Assembly (NCBI RefSeq): GCF_003259255.1
Contig: NZ_QGOL01000003.1
Location: 423,600 to 487,599, forward strand
Source of the DNA: Algoriphagus litoralis
GTDB taxonomy: Bacteria > Bacteroidota > Bacteroidia > Cytophagales > Cyclobacteriaceae
Length of the DNA: 64,000 bases
Reading direction: 5' to 3'
Below, one piece after another: positions 51,571 to 61,474 of this stretch; the stretch's first letter is position 1; each line of letters begins with the position of its first letter. A model generated the notes under the pieces. The model worked only from the letters and a program-made list of their open reading frames with translations, ran no database searches and was not told the origin of the DNA. A program made the translations under genes and the position numbers.

Positions 51571-53724
51571 TTAAAATTCCTTTAGGATTGACAATTTGCT
51601 CTTCAGCTTTTCAATCTCCTCTTCGGCTTTTTTGATTTTGATGTCAAACTGATCTCTTAGCTTGTCCGCAGTCTTGGATGCAGCAAAGAACTCCAGGTTA
51701 TTTCTCCAGAGGGTAATGCTGTTTTCCAGATCAGTGATCTGCTTACGAATACCATGCTCCTTGCGGTTGAGTGTTTTGGTAGAATTCGGATCAGACTGAA
51801 TTCGGTTTAGGTTAAGTCTAAACAGGAAGTCCTCCCTACCCGATCCACTCGGATCCATTTTCCCCAAATAGGTGTCTACGGCCTCTTTAAACTGGGCTTG
51901 AATCTCTTTGATATTCTTCCTTGGCACAAAACCAGTTTCATTAAACTCAGAAACAAAAGCGGTCAAGGTATCTTCGCTTAATTCAGCACCCTTCGAAGCT
52001 TCCAGAATTTGCTTGATGATATCCTGCTTTTTCTTCAGATTTTCCTCAAACTCATTATTGGATTGCTTATTGGAGTTTCTTCTGTTTTCGAAGAAGGTAT
52101 CACAGGCTACTTTAAACTTCTTATAAAGTGAATCTCTATTCTTTTCAGGAATAGGGCCCAATTTTTTCCATTCTTGCTGCAAGCCGACAAGCTGGTTGGC
52201 GGTACTTTGCCAATCCATGTTATTCATCAGTTCTTCAGCTTTGGCGATCAGTTCTTCAGCTTTCTTCTGATTGGCGGCACGAATTTCATCCAGTTCTTTG
52301 AAGAACATGTTCTTGTTATGGAAGAAATGCTTAAAGGCTGCCCAAAAGGCCTTGTTAATTTCCTTACCGGCTTCTTTGGTAACTGGACCGATTTTTTCCC
52401 AAGCTTTTTGAATCTCTAGGATTTCTTTGGTTTTGGTATTCCAATCTTTAATTCTATCTGCCTTGAAGTCCACAAATGTGGCCAACTGGGCGATTAGGGC
52501 TTCTTTTTCTGCTTGATTTTGTAGGTAAACTTCCTTTTGACCTTCATAGAAGTCTTTTCTACGATCATATACCGCATCTGAGGCGGCTTTGAATCGCTGC
52601 CAAAGATTTTCTTGATCTTCTCTTGGTACAGGTCCTATATGCTTGAATTCTTCATGAAGTTCGTTCAACTGACGAATCGCTTCTTTCAATTCAGGGATAT
52701 CTTTGAGCGCTTCGGCCTTTTCACAAAGTTCCGTTTTGCTTTCCAAGTTCTTTTTTCGGTCTAGTTCCTTCAGCTCAAAGTAAATGCTGCGATTGTCATA
52801 GAATCGATCCATCAGGGCATTGAAGCTCGCCCAAAGGTTTCTATTTTGTGAAGTAGGTACTGGTCCAATAGATTTCCACTCTTCCTGTATGGCTTTTATC
52901 GTAGACATACTAAGTGTAGTCTCTTCTCCGTCCACCAGATCACGAAGTTTATTTAGGAGTTCATTTTTTGAAGTGAGGTTTTTTTCTTTTTGACGCTCTG
53001 CTTCCTTTCGCTGAGAGTTCAACTGGTATCGGAAGTCATTGAATAATTTCAAAAATTCGCGTTCTTCCTCGTTCGCTCTGTATTCAAACTCGTCCTCAGT
53101 ACCGCCTTCTGCTTTAAATTTTGTAAGCGCTTCTTCTTTTTCTTTGGCCATCAAATCATCGAAGGCACCTTTGATTTCATGAGCAATTTTATCGAGCTTG
53201 AGAACTGGTAAATTTTGGATTTTATCCTTAAACAACTTGAGCAATTGAATACTGGTCAATCCAGCCAATTCTACCGGTTCATCCGTATGATCTTCCTCTT
53301 GTTCAGAATCCTCAGACTCTTCTTCTGAATTGTCAATCTCTGCAGATGCAGTGACTGGGGTGGATATTTCAGAGGATTCTTCTGATGCGGCCAGTAATAG
53401 CTGCTCTTCGGAAATCTCTTCTTTTGCAGATTCGTTTTCGGATCCTGCAGCTACAGGAACAGAAGCATCTATCGCTGATACCTGATCTGAACCTTCTTCA
53501 GATAAGCTTTCTTCACTAGAATCTACTGCTTCAACTTGGGAATCAGCTACCTCAGCCTCAGGTGCTACAAGACTTGGACTTGCCGATTCAATCTTTTCAT
53601 CGGCTGATGAATCCTCTTCTTTGGCAGTTTCTGCTTGTTGTTCTTTTACATTACCTTTTGCTTCATCTAAAGAAGCTTGGGTCACCTTGTCTTTGTCAGA
53701 CAATTCGTTACTTTTCTCAGTCAT
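51571..53724 (-). CDS. DUF349 repeat protein
   Basis: A 717-residue protein. The first 160 residues are very acidic and low complexity (Glu/Ser/Ala). After that come several DUF349 repeats, each about 70-75 residues, with the pattern EEWKSIGPVP...LWxxFxxxxDxFY, for example near 295, 365 and 520. The family is of unknown role. The C-terminus is coiled-coil (IKKAEEEIEKLKSKL). A lone -7 box TACTTTTG on the minus strand (53762-53755) sits 31 bp upstream of the chosen ATG and within a possible upstream extension, supporting MTEKS at 53724. Confidence 0.88.
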   Translation of the reverse strand: MTEKSNELSDKDKVTQASLDEAKGNVKEQQAETAKEEDSSADEKIESASPSLVAPEAEVADSQVEAVDSSEESLSEEGSDQVSAIDASVPVAAGSENESAKEEISEEQLLLAASEESSEISTPVTASAEIDNSEEESEDSEQEEDHTDEPVELAGLTSIQLLKLFKDKIQNLPVLKLDKIAHEIKGAFDDLMAKEKEEALTKFKAEGGTEDEFEYRANEEEREFLKLFNDFRYQLNSQRKEAERQKEKNLTSKNELLNKLRDLVDGEETTLSMSTIKAIQEEWKSIGPVPTSQNRNLWASFNALMDRFYDNRSIYFELKELDRKKNLESKTELCEKAEALKDIPELKEAIRQLNELHEEFKHIGPVPREDQENLWQRFKAASDAVYDRRKDFYEGQKEVYLQNQAEKEALIAQLATFVDFKADRIKDWNTKTKEILEIQKAWEKIGPVTKEAGKEINKAFWAAFKHFFHNKNMFFKELDEIRAANQKKAEELIAKAEELMNNMDWQSTANQLVGLQQEWKKLGPIPEKNRDSLYKKFKVACDTFFENRRNSNKQSNNEFEENLKKKQDIIKQILEASKGAELSEDTLTAFVSEFNETGFVPRKNIKEIQAQFKEAVDTYLGKMDPSGSGREDFLFRLNLNRIQSDPNSTKTLNRKEHGIRKQITDLENSITLWRNNLEFFAASKTADKLRDQFDIKIKKAEEEIEKLKSKLSILKEF

Positions 53725-53772
53725 AAAAACGCTACTATTTCGAGGCAATATGGGCAAAAGTAGGGATTTTGC

Positions 53773-54342
53773 CTAATTTAATCTTGGATCAAGGGGATAA
53801 TTTGCCATAACCTTAAACGGCCCTCCCATGTTTTTCAGTACCGATTTCCAAAGCTCATCGGGCGTATTTTGAAGAACAACTGTATCCAGTTTAGAATCTG
53901 AAATAATCCAAGTATTTTCACTTAGTTCATCAGAAAGCTGACCGGATGCCCAGCCACTGTAACCTATAAAAAATCGTACGGAATCCTGATCCATCAACCC
54001 GGTCTTCAGATGACTCACCAGATCATCAAAAGCACCTCCCCACCAAAGATCTTCGCCTATAGCAATGCTTCCGTCAAGTTTTTTCTCTCCAAAATAAATG
54101 AAGTGCAGTGTATTCTGTTCCACTGGACCTCCCACGAAAATTTCACAATCTAAAAACGATAACTCTTCGACCAATTCACTTAAGCGCAGAATAGAGGGTT
54201 TGTTCAAAACCAATCCAAAACTACCTTCCGAAGTATGCTCACAAAGCAAAACTACCGAACGCACGAAGTTTTCATCCTGTAAGAATGGTTCTGAAATAAG
54301 TAGATTGCCTGCTTGAGGGATTCTAGAAGGATCGTTGTGCAT
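53773..54342 (-). CDS. yqgE: YqgE/AlgH family protein
   Basis: A 189-residue protein of the YqgE/AlgH family (UPF0301). Marks in order: GNLLISEPFLQDENF at the start, GSFGLVLNKP, FVGGPVEQNTLHF, and a GYSGWASGQL motif. The function is unclear; AlgH in Pseudomonas affects alginate control. Its stop is about 50 bp upstream of the DUF349 start on the same strand; each gene has a promoter-like box, so they may be independent. Confidence 0.93.
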   Translation of the reverse strand: MHNDPSRIPQAGNLLISEPFLQDENFVRSVVLLCEHTSEGSFGLVLNKPSILRLSELVEELSFLDCEIFVGGPVEQNTLHFIYFGEKKLDGSIAIGEDLWWGGAFDDLVSHLKTGLMDQDSVRFFIGYSGWASGQLSDELSENTWIISDSKLDTVVLQNTPDELWKSVLKNMGGPFKVMANYPLDPRLN

Positions 54343-54364
54343 AGTCTGTTCTTTCCTTTTCCGT

Positions 54365-54396
54365 GAAAAATATAGGCTTAAATTTTAAAAAACCAA
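54365..54396 (-). promoter_or_regulatory. Candidate promoter of yqgE
   Basis: Minus strand TTG (54396-54394), 21-nt spacer, TATTTTTC (54372-54365), one base off consensus, 23 bp before the ATG. Confidence 0.5.
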
Positions 54397-54445
54397 TGGC
54401 AATGGTACTTTTAACAATGAATTTAGAATCGAATACCAATCTCTC

Positions 54446-55081
54446 ATGAAGCTAGCTGATATACGCAAAGAATATACCATCAAATCCTTGGATCTCAACG
54501 ATGTAAGCTCAGATCCTTTTCAACAGTTTCGGGTTTGGCTGAATGAAGCGATGGATTCAGATGTCCCAGAAGTCAATGCAATGTGTCTCTCTACCATGGG
54601 CCTGAATGGATTTCCAAATGGGCGGATCGTACTTTTAAAGGAAATGGATCATGGATTTGTGTTTTTCACAAATTATGAAAGTGAAAAAGGACAGGAAATC
54701 CAAGCCCTTCCAAAAGGTTCCTTGACATTTTTCTGGCCGGAACTGGAGCGTCAGGTTCGTATCATGGGCAGCTTGGAGAAAGTAAGTGAGTTGGAGTCAG
54801 ACACGTATTTTCATTCTCGTCCCATAGGTTCTCAAATCGGAGCTTGGACTTCTCCTCAGAGTCAAAAGATTGAAACAAGAGAAGCACTGAGCAAGCGCTT
54901 GGAAGATGTGGAAAAAAGATTTGAGCATGAAGCGATAAGCAGACCTCCTCACTGGGGTGGCTACCGGCTTCTACCAATTCGAATTGAATTTTGGCAAGGT
55001 CGCCCAAACCGACTCCACGACAGAATAAGCTATGAGGTTAATTCTGAAAACAAATGGATAATTTCTAGACTGGCGCCCTGA
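54446..55081 (+). CDS. pdxH: Pyridoxamine 5'-phosphate oxidase
   Basis: A 211-residue FMN enzyme making pyridoxal 5'-phosphate. Family blocks RIVLLKEMDHGFVFFTNYES, PLGSQIG-like RPIGSQIGAWTSPQS, and the C-terminal EFWQGRPNRLHDRI are in place. The length is standard (about 212). The product PLP supports enzymes such as the cysteine desulfurase at 18.9 kb. The gene is divergent from yqgE and its stop abuts the stop of bshB1. Confidence 0.95.
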   Translation: MKLADIRKEYTIKSLDLNDVSSDPFQQFRVWLNEAMDSDVPEVNAMCLSTMGLNGFPNGRIVLLKEMDHGFVFFTNYESEKGQEIQALPKGSLTFFWPELERQVRIMGSLEKVSELESDTYFHSRPIGSQIGAWTSPQSQKIETREALSKRLEDVEKRFEHEAISRPPHWGGYRLLPIRIEFWQGRPNRLHDRISYEVNSENKWIISRLAP

Positions 55082-55801
55082 TTATTTTAGATCGAAGAGA
55101 TCGTTGATTCCAATAAATCGCTCTATTGTAAAGCCTTCACCATATTTGGTCATTATTCGATGACCAAATTCTCTGGAGCGGGATTCTATAAAAGGAAGAA
55201 ACTCAGGTGAAGAAATAAAACTTGCTGGCTCCTGGCTGCTTGGATCAAAAAACTGGGATTTGAAAGCCATAATACTGGCCACTTTGGTATCCCAATAATC
55301 TGTGATGTCAAAGATAAAGTCAGGCTGAATGTAGTTGTTTTGGATGTAATGATAGACAAACTTGGGTCTCCATGGATCCTGAGGTATGCCATCCAAACTG
55401 GTTTCGATTTTACGTAATCCGCTCATAAAGCAAGCATGAGTGGCCAAAGATGCCCCCTTGCCATGGTCAGGATGTCGGTCAGTAATAGCATTTGCCAAGA
55501 CGATCTCAGGGCGGTATTTTCGGATTACTTTGATCAGTTCATGCTGATGCACGTGATCATTTTGGAAATAGATGTCCGAGAAGCCTAGATTTTCTCTCGC
55601 GCTTAAACCAAGGATTTTGGCAGCTTCATCTGCTTCCTGCAGTCTGATTTCAGGAGTTCCCCTTGTACCCATTTCCCCTTTGGTCAGATCGACGATGCCT
55701 ACTTTATGACCTTTGGCCACATGGGCGGCTATGGTTCCTGAGCAACCTAGTTCTGCATCATCTGGATGAGCGGCGATTACAAGAATATCAAGCTTTGTCA
55801 T
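55082..55801 (-). CDS. bshB1: Bacillithiol biosynthesis deacetylase BshB1
   Basis: A 239-residue zinc deacetylase of the LmbE family. The AAHPDDAELG motif (10-19) holds the first metal ligands H12 and D15, and HPDHGKG near 115 supplies the later His. BshB1 removes the acetyl group from GlcNAc-malate during bacillithiol synthesis; CxxxxGxTIAAH, VDLTKGEMGTRG and the QNDHVHQHEL stretch follow the family. BshA and BshC are not in the window. It is the third gene of a trxB-M23-bshB1 operon, a thiol-redox association. Confidence 0.92.
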   Translation of the reverse strand: MTKLDILVIAAHPDDAELGCSGTIAAHVAKGHKVGIVDLTKGEMGTRGTPEIRLQEADEAAKILGLSARENLGFSDIYFQNDHVHQHELIKVIRKYRPEIVLANAITDRHPDHGKGASLATHACFMSGLRKIETSLDGIPQDPWRPKFVYHYIQNNYIQPDFIFDITDYWDTKVASIMAFKSQFFDPSSQEPASFISSPEFLPFIESRSREFGHRIMTKYGEGFTIERFIGINDLFDLK

Positions 55802-55811
55802 TTATGTTTGA

Positions 55812-56855
55812 TTATTTGACTCTAAGATTTCGGCCGATTTTCAAAATCGTTCGGGTAGAAATCCCATTTAATCGGGTAATCTGGCTGATCGGTACTCCAT
55901 ACCTTCTAGCGATTGATCCTAGATTGTCCCCGCTTCGAACGCGATGGTAGACAGCAGCTCTAGCTTTGGCAATATGAGAAAATAAATCTTTGGAGATCAG
56001 TAAGTCTTGTTTAGTCAATTCCCCTTGATCAAAGTCGTAGACGATTTCGGGATCGAATGCAAGGCCTTTATAGCGCATTTCGTAATGAAGATGCGATCCT
56101 GTACTTCTACCTGAACTCCCACCTTTTCCAATGATGTCACCAGCTTTGACTTCATCACCTACCTCTGCAATTTGTTTAGAGAGGTGTCCATAGAGTGTCT
56201 CAAGGCCATTTTTATGTCTGACAAGCACAAAATACCCCCAACCATATCTATCATAGGACCTCACTCTGACGATCCCGTCAAAACCTGCATAAACTGGATC
56301 TCCCGTGTCTAGGTCCAAGTCTACTCCATAGTGCATTCTGCCCCATCGAGGCCCAAATATTGATGTTTTAAGCGATTTTTCAAGTGGAAATTTCCAATCC
56401 ATTCCCAGTCTGGTGTCATATAATCTTAACTGAACACTGTCTTGAAAATTTTTAATATCAAGGTTATATATATCTACCTTTTTGCTATCCCATGAGGCAT
56501 AGTGCTCAAAAGCTGTCACCCATATACTATCGATTTGAATCTGCTCAGAAACACGAACTAACTGGTTGGTCGGAGCCCATGACATGGCGTTTCGATCTTC
56601 GCTGATGATTGATCTGATTCGCGCTAGGTTTACATCATATTGAAAAATCATGGAATCAGTCTGAGAAGACAATGTTCTCAAATAGGATTCCTGGTCAAAC
56701 TGTCTAAGTTCGATATTTCTTCGATCTTGAGAGCTTTCTGTGGTTGTGGTGCTATTTCTCTTGATGATCTTAGGAAAAACTTGAGCATTGGCTTCATAGA
56801 AACCAATGCTCAACAGTAATCCTAAAAGTATCTTCAGTATTAAACTCCTCATCAA
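55812..56855 (-). CDS. M23 peptidase with C-terminal LysM domain
   Basis: A 347-residue exported protein (signal ending ANAQ, about 25). The middle holds a LytM/M23 domain with zinc ligands in GRMHYGVDLD and HLHYEM. The C-terminal 45 residues are one LysM repeat (HRVRSGDNLGSIARRYG...INGRNLRV-like), which binds peptidoglycan. This is the reverse of the usual LysM-M23 order. It cuts or remodels cell-wall cross-bridges. It lies 6 bp after trxB and 10 bp before bshB1. Confidence 0.9.
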   Translation of the reverse strand: MMRSLILKILLGLLLSIGFYEANAQVFPKIIKRNSTTTTESSQDRRNIELRQFDQESYLRTLSSQTDSMIFQYDVNLARIRSIISEDRNAMSWAPTNQLVRVSEQIQIDSIWVTAFEHYASWDSKKVDIYNLDIKNFQDSVQLRLYDTRLGMDWKFPLEKSLKTSIFGPRWGRMHYGVDLDLDTGDPVYAGFDGIVRVRSYDRYGWGYFVLVRHKNGLETLYGHLSKQIAEVGDEVKAGDIIGKGGSSGRSTGSHLHYEMRYKGLAFDPEIVYDFDQGELTKQDLLISKDLFSHIAKARAAVYHRVRSGDNLGSIARRYGVPISQITRLNGISTRTILKIGRNLRVK

Positions 56856-56861
56856 CTGGAT

Positions 56862-57806
56862 TTAATGATTCTCTTTAGATGCGAGGTATCGCTCAGCATC
56901 TAGAGCGGCCATGCAACCTGTTCCTGCTGCAGTGACTGCCTGTCTATAAACGTTGTCTTGTGCATCCCCACATGCAAATACACCTTCCACGTTGGTTTTG
57001 GTAGTTCCGGGGATTGTTTTGATATATCCTGAGGAATCCATGTGGATGAAATCTTTGAAAATTCCGGTGTTGGGCTGATGTCCAATAGCAACAAAGAAGC
57101 CAGAAATTGGAATTTGGCGCTTTTCTCCGGATTTATTATTGACAATTTGCACACCGGTTACTTCTTCTTCTCCCAGTATTTCTTCTGTCTCTGTATTCCA
57201 CAGGATTTCAATCTTTGGATTGTTGATTACCCTATTTTGCATGATTTGAGAGGCACGCATCTCATCTCTTCTTACGATCATGTAGACTTTAGAACAAATG
57301 TTAGCCAAATAGGAAGCTTCCTCACAAGCAGTGTCCCCGGCACCTACTATTGCAACTTCCTGACCTTTGAAGAAAAAGCCATCACATACTGCACAGGCAG
57401 AAACTCCCTTTCCATTTAATCTGGATTCACTTTCTATTCCAAGCCACTTGGCAGATGCTCCGGTGGAAATGATCACCGTATCTGCATGAATGGTAATCTG
57501 ATCATCTACAGTCACTAGGTGTGGATGAGCGCTAAAATCCACATCGGTTACCAATCCATATCGAATAGAAGTACCGAATCTTTCAGCTTGCCTTTGAAAA
57601 TCTTCCATCATCTGCGGTCCCATCACTCCGTTAGGATATCCTGGGTAGTTTTCCACATCATTGGTAATGGTAAGCTGACCACCTGGCTGACCTCCTGTGT
57701 ACAATACTGGTGTCAATCCTGCACGTGCAGCATAGATTGCGGCAGTATAGCCGGCCGGGCCTGATCCGATGATCAATACTTTGACCCGTTCTATTTCTTG
57801 ATTCAT
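56862..57806 (-). CDS. trxB: Thioredoxin-disulfide reductase
   Basis: A 314-residue FAD/NADPH enzyme. N-terminal FAD motif GSGPAGYTAAIYAARAG, redox pair C138-A-V-C141, NADPH motif GAGDTACEEA, and C-terminal ACGDAQD with QAVTAAGTGC. It reduces thioredoxin in the cytoplasm. It heads the operon with an M23 peptidase and bshB1, so two thiol-reducing systems (thioredoxin and bacillithiol) may be co-expressed. Confidence 0.96.
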   Translation of the reverse strand: MNQEIERVKVLIIGSGPAGYTAAIYAARAGLTPVLYTGGQPGGQLTITNDVENYPGYPNGVMGPQMMEDFQRQAERFGTSIRYGLVTDVDFSAHPHLVTVDDQITIHADTVIISTGASAKWLGIESESRLNGKGVSACAVCDGFFFKGQEVAIVGAGDTACEEASYLANICSKVYMIVRRDEMRASQIMQNRVINNPKIEILWNTETEEILGEEEVTGVQIVNNKSGEKRQIPISGFFVAIGHQPNTGIFKDFIHMDSSGYIKTIPGTTKTNVEGVFACGDAQDNVYRQAVTAAGTGCMAALDAERYLASKENH

Positions 57807-57933
57807 TGATTGGGTGAATTAAATCGGTTAAATTTTGTCATTTCCTAAAGTGTAACAAAACTGTGAGATGTTAAAATTCCCAAAGGTGAGTATTGTCACT
57901 CTTTTTCAGTTAAATAAATTTTGGATGGTGGTA

Positions 57934-57960
57934 AATAAAAAAAGGGGCCTAAGCCCCTTT
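57934..57960 (-). terminator. Terminator of the primary sigma factor gene
   Basis: Perfect 8-bp stem AAAGGGGC (57941-57948) and GCCCCTTT (57953-57960), 4-nt loop, T tract on the minus strand. Confidence 0.88.
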
Positions 57961-57969
57961 TATCATACG

Positions 57970-58833
57970 TTATCCAAGATAAGGTTTTAGGGTCTTACTT
58001 CTTGAAGTGTGCCTTAACCTTCGGATTGCTTTTTCTTTGATTTGCCTTACGCGTTCTCGAGTCAAATTGAATTTCTCACCGATTTCTTCCAGAGTCATTG
58101 CATGCTCACCATTCAGTCCAAAGTAAAGGGTGATTACATCAGCTTCCCGCTGCGTCAAAGTAGAAAGTGCACGCTGTACTTCTTTGCGAAGTGAATCGGT
58201 CATCAAACCATCATCTGGCTTTTCATCTCCGTCATTTTCCAATACATCAAGCAAACTGTTCTCTTCCCCCTGAACAAAAGGAGCATCCATAGAAACATGT
58301 CTTCCTGAGATTTTCATTGTGTCAACTACCTCAGATGCAGTCACTTCAAGAACCTCAGCTAATTCTTCTGGTGAAGGCTCCCGCTCAAACTTTTGTTCAA
58401 GCTCACTGAAAGTCTTTGAGATTTTATTCAAGGATCCTACTCTGTTCAGTGGAAGCCTCACAATCCGAGACTGCTCAGCCAAAGCCTGCAGAATAGACTG
58501 TCTAATCCACCACACTGCATATGAAATAAATTTGAATCCTCGAGTCTCATCAAATCGCTGGGCAGCTTTGATCAAGCCAAGATTTCCTTCATTGATCAAA
58601 TCTCCCAAGGAAAGGCCTTGATTTTGGTATTGTTTGGCAACAGATACTACAAATCGAAGGTTTGCTTTTGTAAGCTTTTCGAGGGCTAACTGGTCGCCTT
58701 CACGAATTCTTTTTGCCAGAACAACCTCTTCGTCTGCTGTCAACAAGTCGACTTTACCAATCTCCTGCAAATATTTATCCAGGGATTGGGATTCTCTGTT
58801 GGTAATCTGTTTGCTAATTTTTAGCTGCCTCAT
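57970..58833 (-). CDS. rpoD: RNA polymerase primary sigma factor, short Bacteroidota type
   Basis: A 287-residue sigma-70 protein. Region 1.2 ([20 protein letters not shown]), region 2 with [12 protein letters not shown], region 3, and region 4 with [23 protein letters not shown] are complete. Region 1.1 and the non-conserved insert of E. coli RpoD are missing, as expected for this phylum, whose main sigma reads the TTG/TAnnTTTG promoters seen in this window. It is monocistronic, with its own terminator. Confidence 0.95.
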   Translation of the reverse strand: MRQLKISKQITNRESQSLDKYLQEIGKVDLLTADEEVVLAKRIREGDQLALEKLTKANLRFVVSVAKQYQNQGLSLGDLINEGNLGLIKAAQRFDETRGFKFISYAVWWIRQSILQALAEQSRIVRLPLNRVGSLNKISKTFSELEQKFEREPSPEELAEVLEVTASEVVDTMKISGRHVSMDAPFVQGEENSLLDVLENDGDEKPDDGLMTDSLRKEVQRALSTLTQREADVITLYFGLNGEHAMTLEEIGEKFNLTRERVRQIKEKAIRRLRHTSRSKTLKPYLG

Positions 58834-58901
58834 TCAGAATAGAATTTGAGAAATAAATTTTTAATATTTTAAGATAGTCAATTGTTTTGTTCCAATAGAC
58901 T

Positions 58902-61037
58902 TTAAGCTACAGGTTTTTCAGGCTTAGGCAAAAGAGCCTTTCTTGAAAGTTTGAATTTTCCTGTCTTTTTATCTACATCAATCAACTTCACCATGATCTC
59001 TTCGCCAGGTTCGAGGACTCCATCCATGGATTCCAATCTTTCCCACTTTACCTCAGAGATATGAAGTAAACCATCTTTGCCCGGCATAAATTCCACAAAG
59101 GCTCCAAAAGGCTGAATGTTTTTCACTTTTCCGGTGTAAGTCTCTCCGATCTCAGGTTGGGCAACAATCGCCTTTATTCTTCGGATCGCTGCATCCATAT
59201 TTGCCTGATTGGCAGAGAACACATTGATCTTACCTTGATTATCTACCTCTTCGATGATGATAGTAGTCGAGGTATCTTTTTGAATTTCTTGGATCACTTT
59301 ACCGCCTGGTCCAATTACTGCACCAATCAATTCCTTAGGAATCCACATCATAAACGAGCGTGGAGTATGCGGCTTAAGATCTGGTTTTGGAGCAGCCAAC
59401 GTCTTGGTGATCTCCTTTAGGATATGAAGGCGTCCTTCTTTAGCCTGATAAAGCGCTTCTTTTAGAACTGAATAATCCAATCCTTCTACTTTTAGGTCCA
59501 TCTGACAAGCAGTGATGCCTTTTTCTGTTCCAGTTACCTTGAAGTCCATGTCACCCAAGTGATCTTCATCTCCAAGGATATCGGAAAGGATCGCATACTT
59601 TCCTGTCTTTGCATCAGAGATCATCCCCATCGCAATCCCTGTCACCGGAGCCTTGATAGGTATACCAGCATCCATCAGAGCCAATGAGCCTGCACAAACT
59701 GTAGCCATGGAGGACGATCCATTTGATTCTAGAATGTCAGAAACGACTCGGATAGTATATGGATTTTCGTTTTCGGAAGGAAGGACTTTTTTAAGTGCCC
59801 GCATGGCAAGGTTACCATGTCCTACTTCACGTCTTCCAGGACCACGATTGATTTTTACTTCACCTGTAGAAAACCCTGGGAAATTATAATGCAGATAAAA
59901 CTTGTTATATCCGGAGATCATCGCCCCGTCAATCATCTGCTCATCCATCTTAGTACCTAAGGTACAAGTCGTAATTGACTGAGTTTCACCTCTTGTGAAA
60001 ATAGCTGAACCATGAGCTGATGGGAGGTAATCCACTACAGACCAAATAGGTCGGATTTCGTTGAGTGCTCTGCCATCAAGTCTTTTCTTGGTCTCAAGTG
60101 TAAGATTTCGGGCGGCTTCTTTATGAATCTTATGGAAATATGGTCCGATCAAACTGGTTTCGAAACCATGATCTTCTCCCAAATTTGCAACGAATTCATC
60201 CTTGATCTTTTTTACTAAATCAGATCGCTCGGATTTGTTTGCGATTTGCTTGGATACAGATTCAAAAAGTTTGCCGTAGAGCTCAGCTTTCATTTTATCA
60301 AACAATGCTGGATCGGACTTTTCGTGATTGTATTCACGCTTTACCTCTTTTCCTACTGCTTTGGTAAGTTCAAGTTGAACGTCACAATGTCTTTTGATTT
60401 CTTCATGCGCAAACTGGAGCGCTTCGACCATCTCATCTTCTGAGATTTCGTTAGCCTCTCCCTCTACCATAAGAATGTATTCTTTAGAACCAGCCACGAT
60501 AAATTCCATGGAGGCTTTCTCCAGTTCTGATGGACTTGGATTAAGTACTAGCGTACCGTCGATTTTAGCTACACGAACTTCTGAAATGGGACCATTGAAT
60601 GGAATATCAGAAACAGCCAAAGCAGCTGATGCTGCCAAGCCTGCCAGACAGTCAGGCAGTACGTTTTCATCCGCTGAAATGAGAGTGATGGAAACGTTGG
60701 TATCTGCATGATAATCATCCGGAAAAATCGGACGGATGGCACGGTCAACAATCCGGCTTATCAAAATTTCATAGTCAGAAAGCCTACCTTCTCTTTTCAA
60801 AAAACCACCAGGGATTTTTCCTGATGCGGCAAACTTCTCTTGGTAATCCACTGACATTGGCAAAAAGTCAACTCCCTCTCCTGCCTCTTTTTTGGACACT
60901 ACAGTGGCCAATAACATTGCTTTTCCCATCCTTACGACTACTGCACCGTCAGCTTGTTTAGCGAGGGCACCTGTCTCTATGGTGATTTCTCTACCATCCT
61001 GTAAGTGAATGGTTTTTGTAATTAAATTTGGTAACAT
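58902..61037 (-). CDS. pnp: Polyribonucleotide nucleotidyltransferase (PNPase)
   Basis: A 711-residue phosphorolytic 3'-5' exoribonuclease. Two RNase PH domains flank a helical linker, with [15 protein letters not shown] [13 protein letters not shown] and the [16 protein letters not shown] metal region. The KH domain has the GxxG loop GPGG, and the S1 domain begins [20 protein letters not shown]. It degrades mRNA in the cytoplasm. The rpsO gene lies upstream with a terminator between (61090-61131), the standard rpsO-pnp order. Confidence 0.96.
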   Translation of the reverse strand: MLPNLITKTIHLQDGREITIETGALAKQADGAVVVRMGKAMLLATVVSKKEAGEGVDFLPMSVDYQEKFAASGKIPGGFLKREGRLSDYEILISRIVDRAIRPIFPDDYHADTNVSITLISADENVLPDCLAGLAASAALAVSDIPFNGPISEVRVAKIDGTLVLNPSPSELEKASMEFIVAGSKEYILMVEGEANEISEDEMVEALQFAHEEIKRHCDVQLELTKAVGKEVKREYNHEKSDPALFDKMKAELYGKLFESVSKQIANKSERSDLVKKIKDEFVANLGEDHGFETSLIGPYFHKIHKEAARNLTLETKKRLDGRALNEIRPIWSVVDYLPSAHGSAIFTRGETQSITTCTLGTKMDEQMIDGAMISGYNKFYLHYNFPGFSTGEVKINRGPGRREVGHGNLAMRALKKVLPSENENPYTIRVVSDILESNGSSSMATVCAGSLALMDAGIPIKAPVTGIAMGMISDAKTGKYAILSDILGDEDHLGDMDFKVTGTEKGITACQMDLKVEGLDYSVLKEALYQAKEGRLHILKEITKTLAAPKPDLKPHTPRSFMMWIPKELIGAVIGPGGKVIQEIQKDTSTTIIIEEVDNQGKINVFSANQANMDAAIRRIKAIVAQPEIGETYTGKVKNIQPFGAFVEFMPGKDGLLHISEVKWERLESMDGVLEPGEEIMVKLIDVDKKTGKFKLSRKALLPKPEKPVA

Positions 61038-61089
61038 AAATGGTTATAAGTGTAGTTTCTTCGGTTTGAAAAATTCAGACATCCAGCTT

Positions 61090-61131
61090 AAAAAAGAAAA
61101 AAGTAAGGTTCTCATTTTAGAAAACCTTACT
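61090..61131 (-). terminator. Terminator after rpsO
   Basis: Nine-bp stem AGTAAGGTT (61102-61110) and AACCTTACT (61123-61131) with a 12-nt loop; the A-rich left flank gives a T tract on the minus strand. pnp therefore needs its own promoter or readthrough. Confidence 0.78.
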
Positions 61132-61137
61132 GATTGG

Positions 61138-61413
61138 TTATTTTCTGATTCCGAGCTCAGCAATAATTGCTCTGTAGCGCTCGATTTCTTTCTTATGGAG
61201 GTAATCCAGTAAGCTTCTACGCTTACCGACCAACTTCATCAAACCCAATCTTGTCGAGTGATCCTTTTTATTGGATTTCAAATGCTCAGTCAAGTGCTGG
61301 ATTCTGTGTGTGAAGAGGGCAATCTGAGACTCAGGTGATCCTGTGTCAGTAGCAGATTTTAACCGTCCATGATTTTGAAACAACTCTTGTTTTTTCTCTG
61401 GTGTTAAATACAT
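61138..61413 (-). CDS. rpsO: 30S ribosomal protein S15
   Basis: A 91-residue protein of typical S15 length. [14 protein letters not shown] [34 protein letters not shown] and [11 protein letters not shown] are the family blocks that contact 16S rRNA. A full -7 box, TACCTTTG on the minus strand (61448-61441), lies 28 bp upstream of the ATG. Confidence 0.97.
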   Translation of the reverse strand: MYLTPEKKQELFQNHGRLKSATDTGSPESQIALFTHRIQHLTEHLKSNKKDHSTRLGLMKLVGKRRSLLDYLHKKEIERYRAIIAELGIRK

Positions 61414-61440
61414 GTTTAGCTAAATTAATTAAAACAGTCA

Positions 61441-61448
61441 CAAAGGTA
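61441..61448 (-). promoter_or_regulatory. -7 box of the rpsO promoter
   Basis: TACCTTTG on the minus strand matches TAnnTTTG exactly. No TTG is found at 19-21 nt upstream, so the -33 element is unclear. Confidence 0.4.
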
Positions 61449-61474
61449 AGACTATTATTTCAAAAAGTAAAAAA

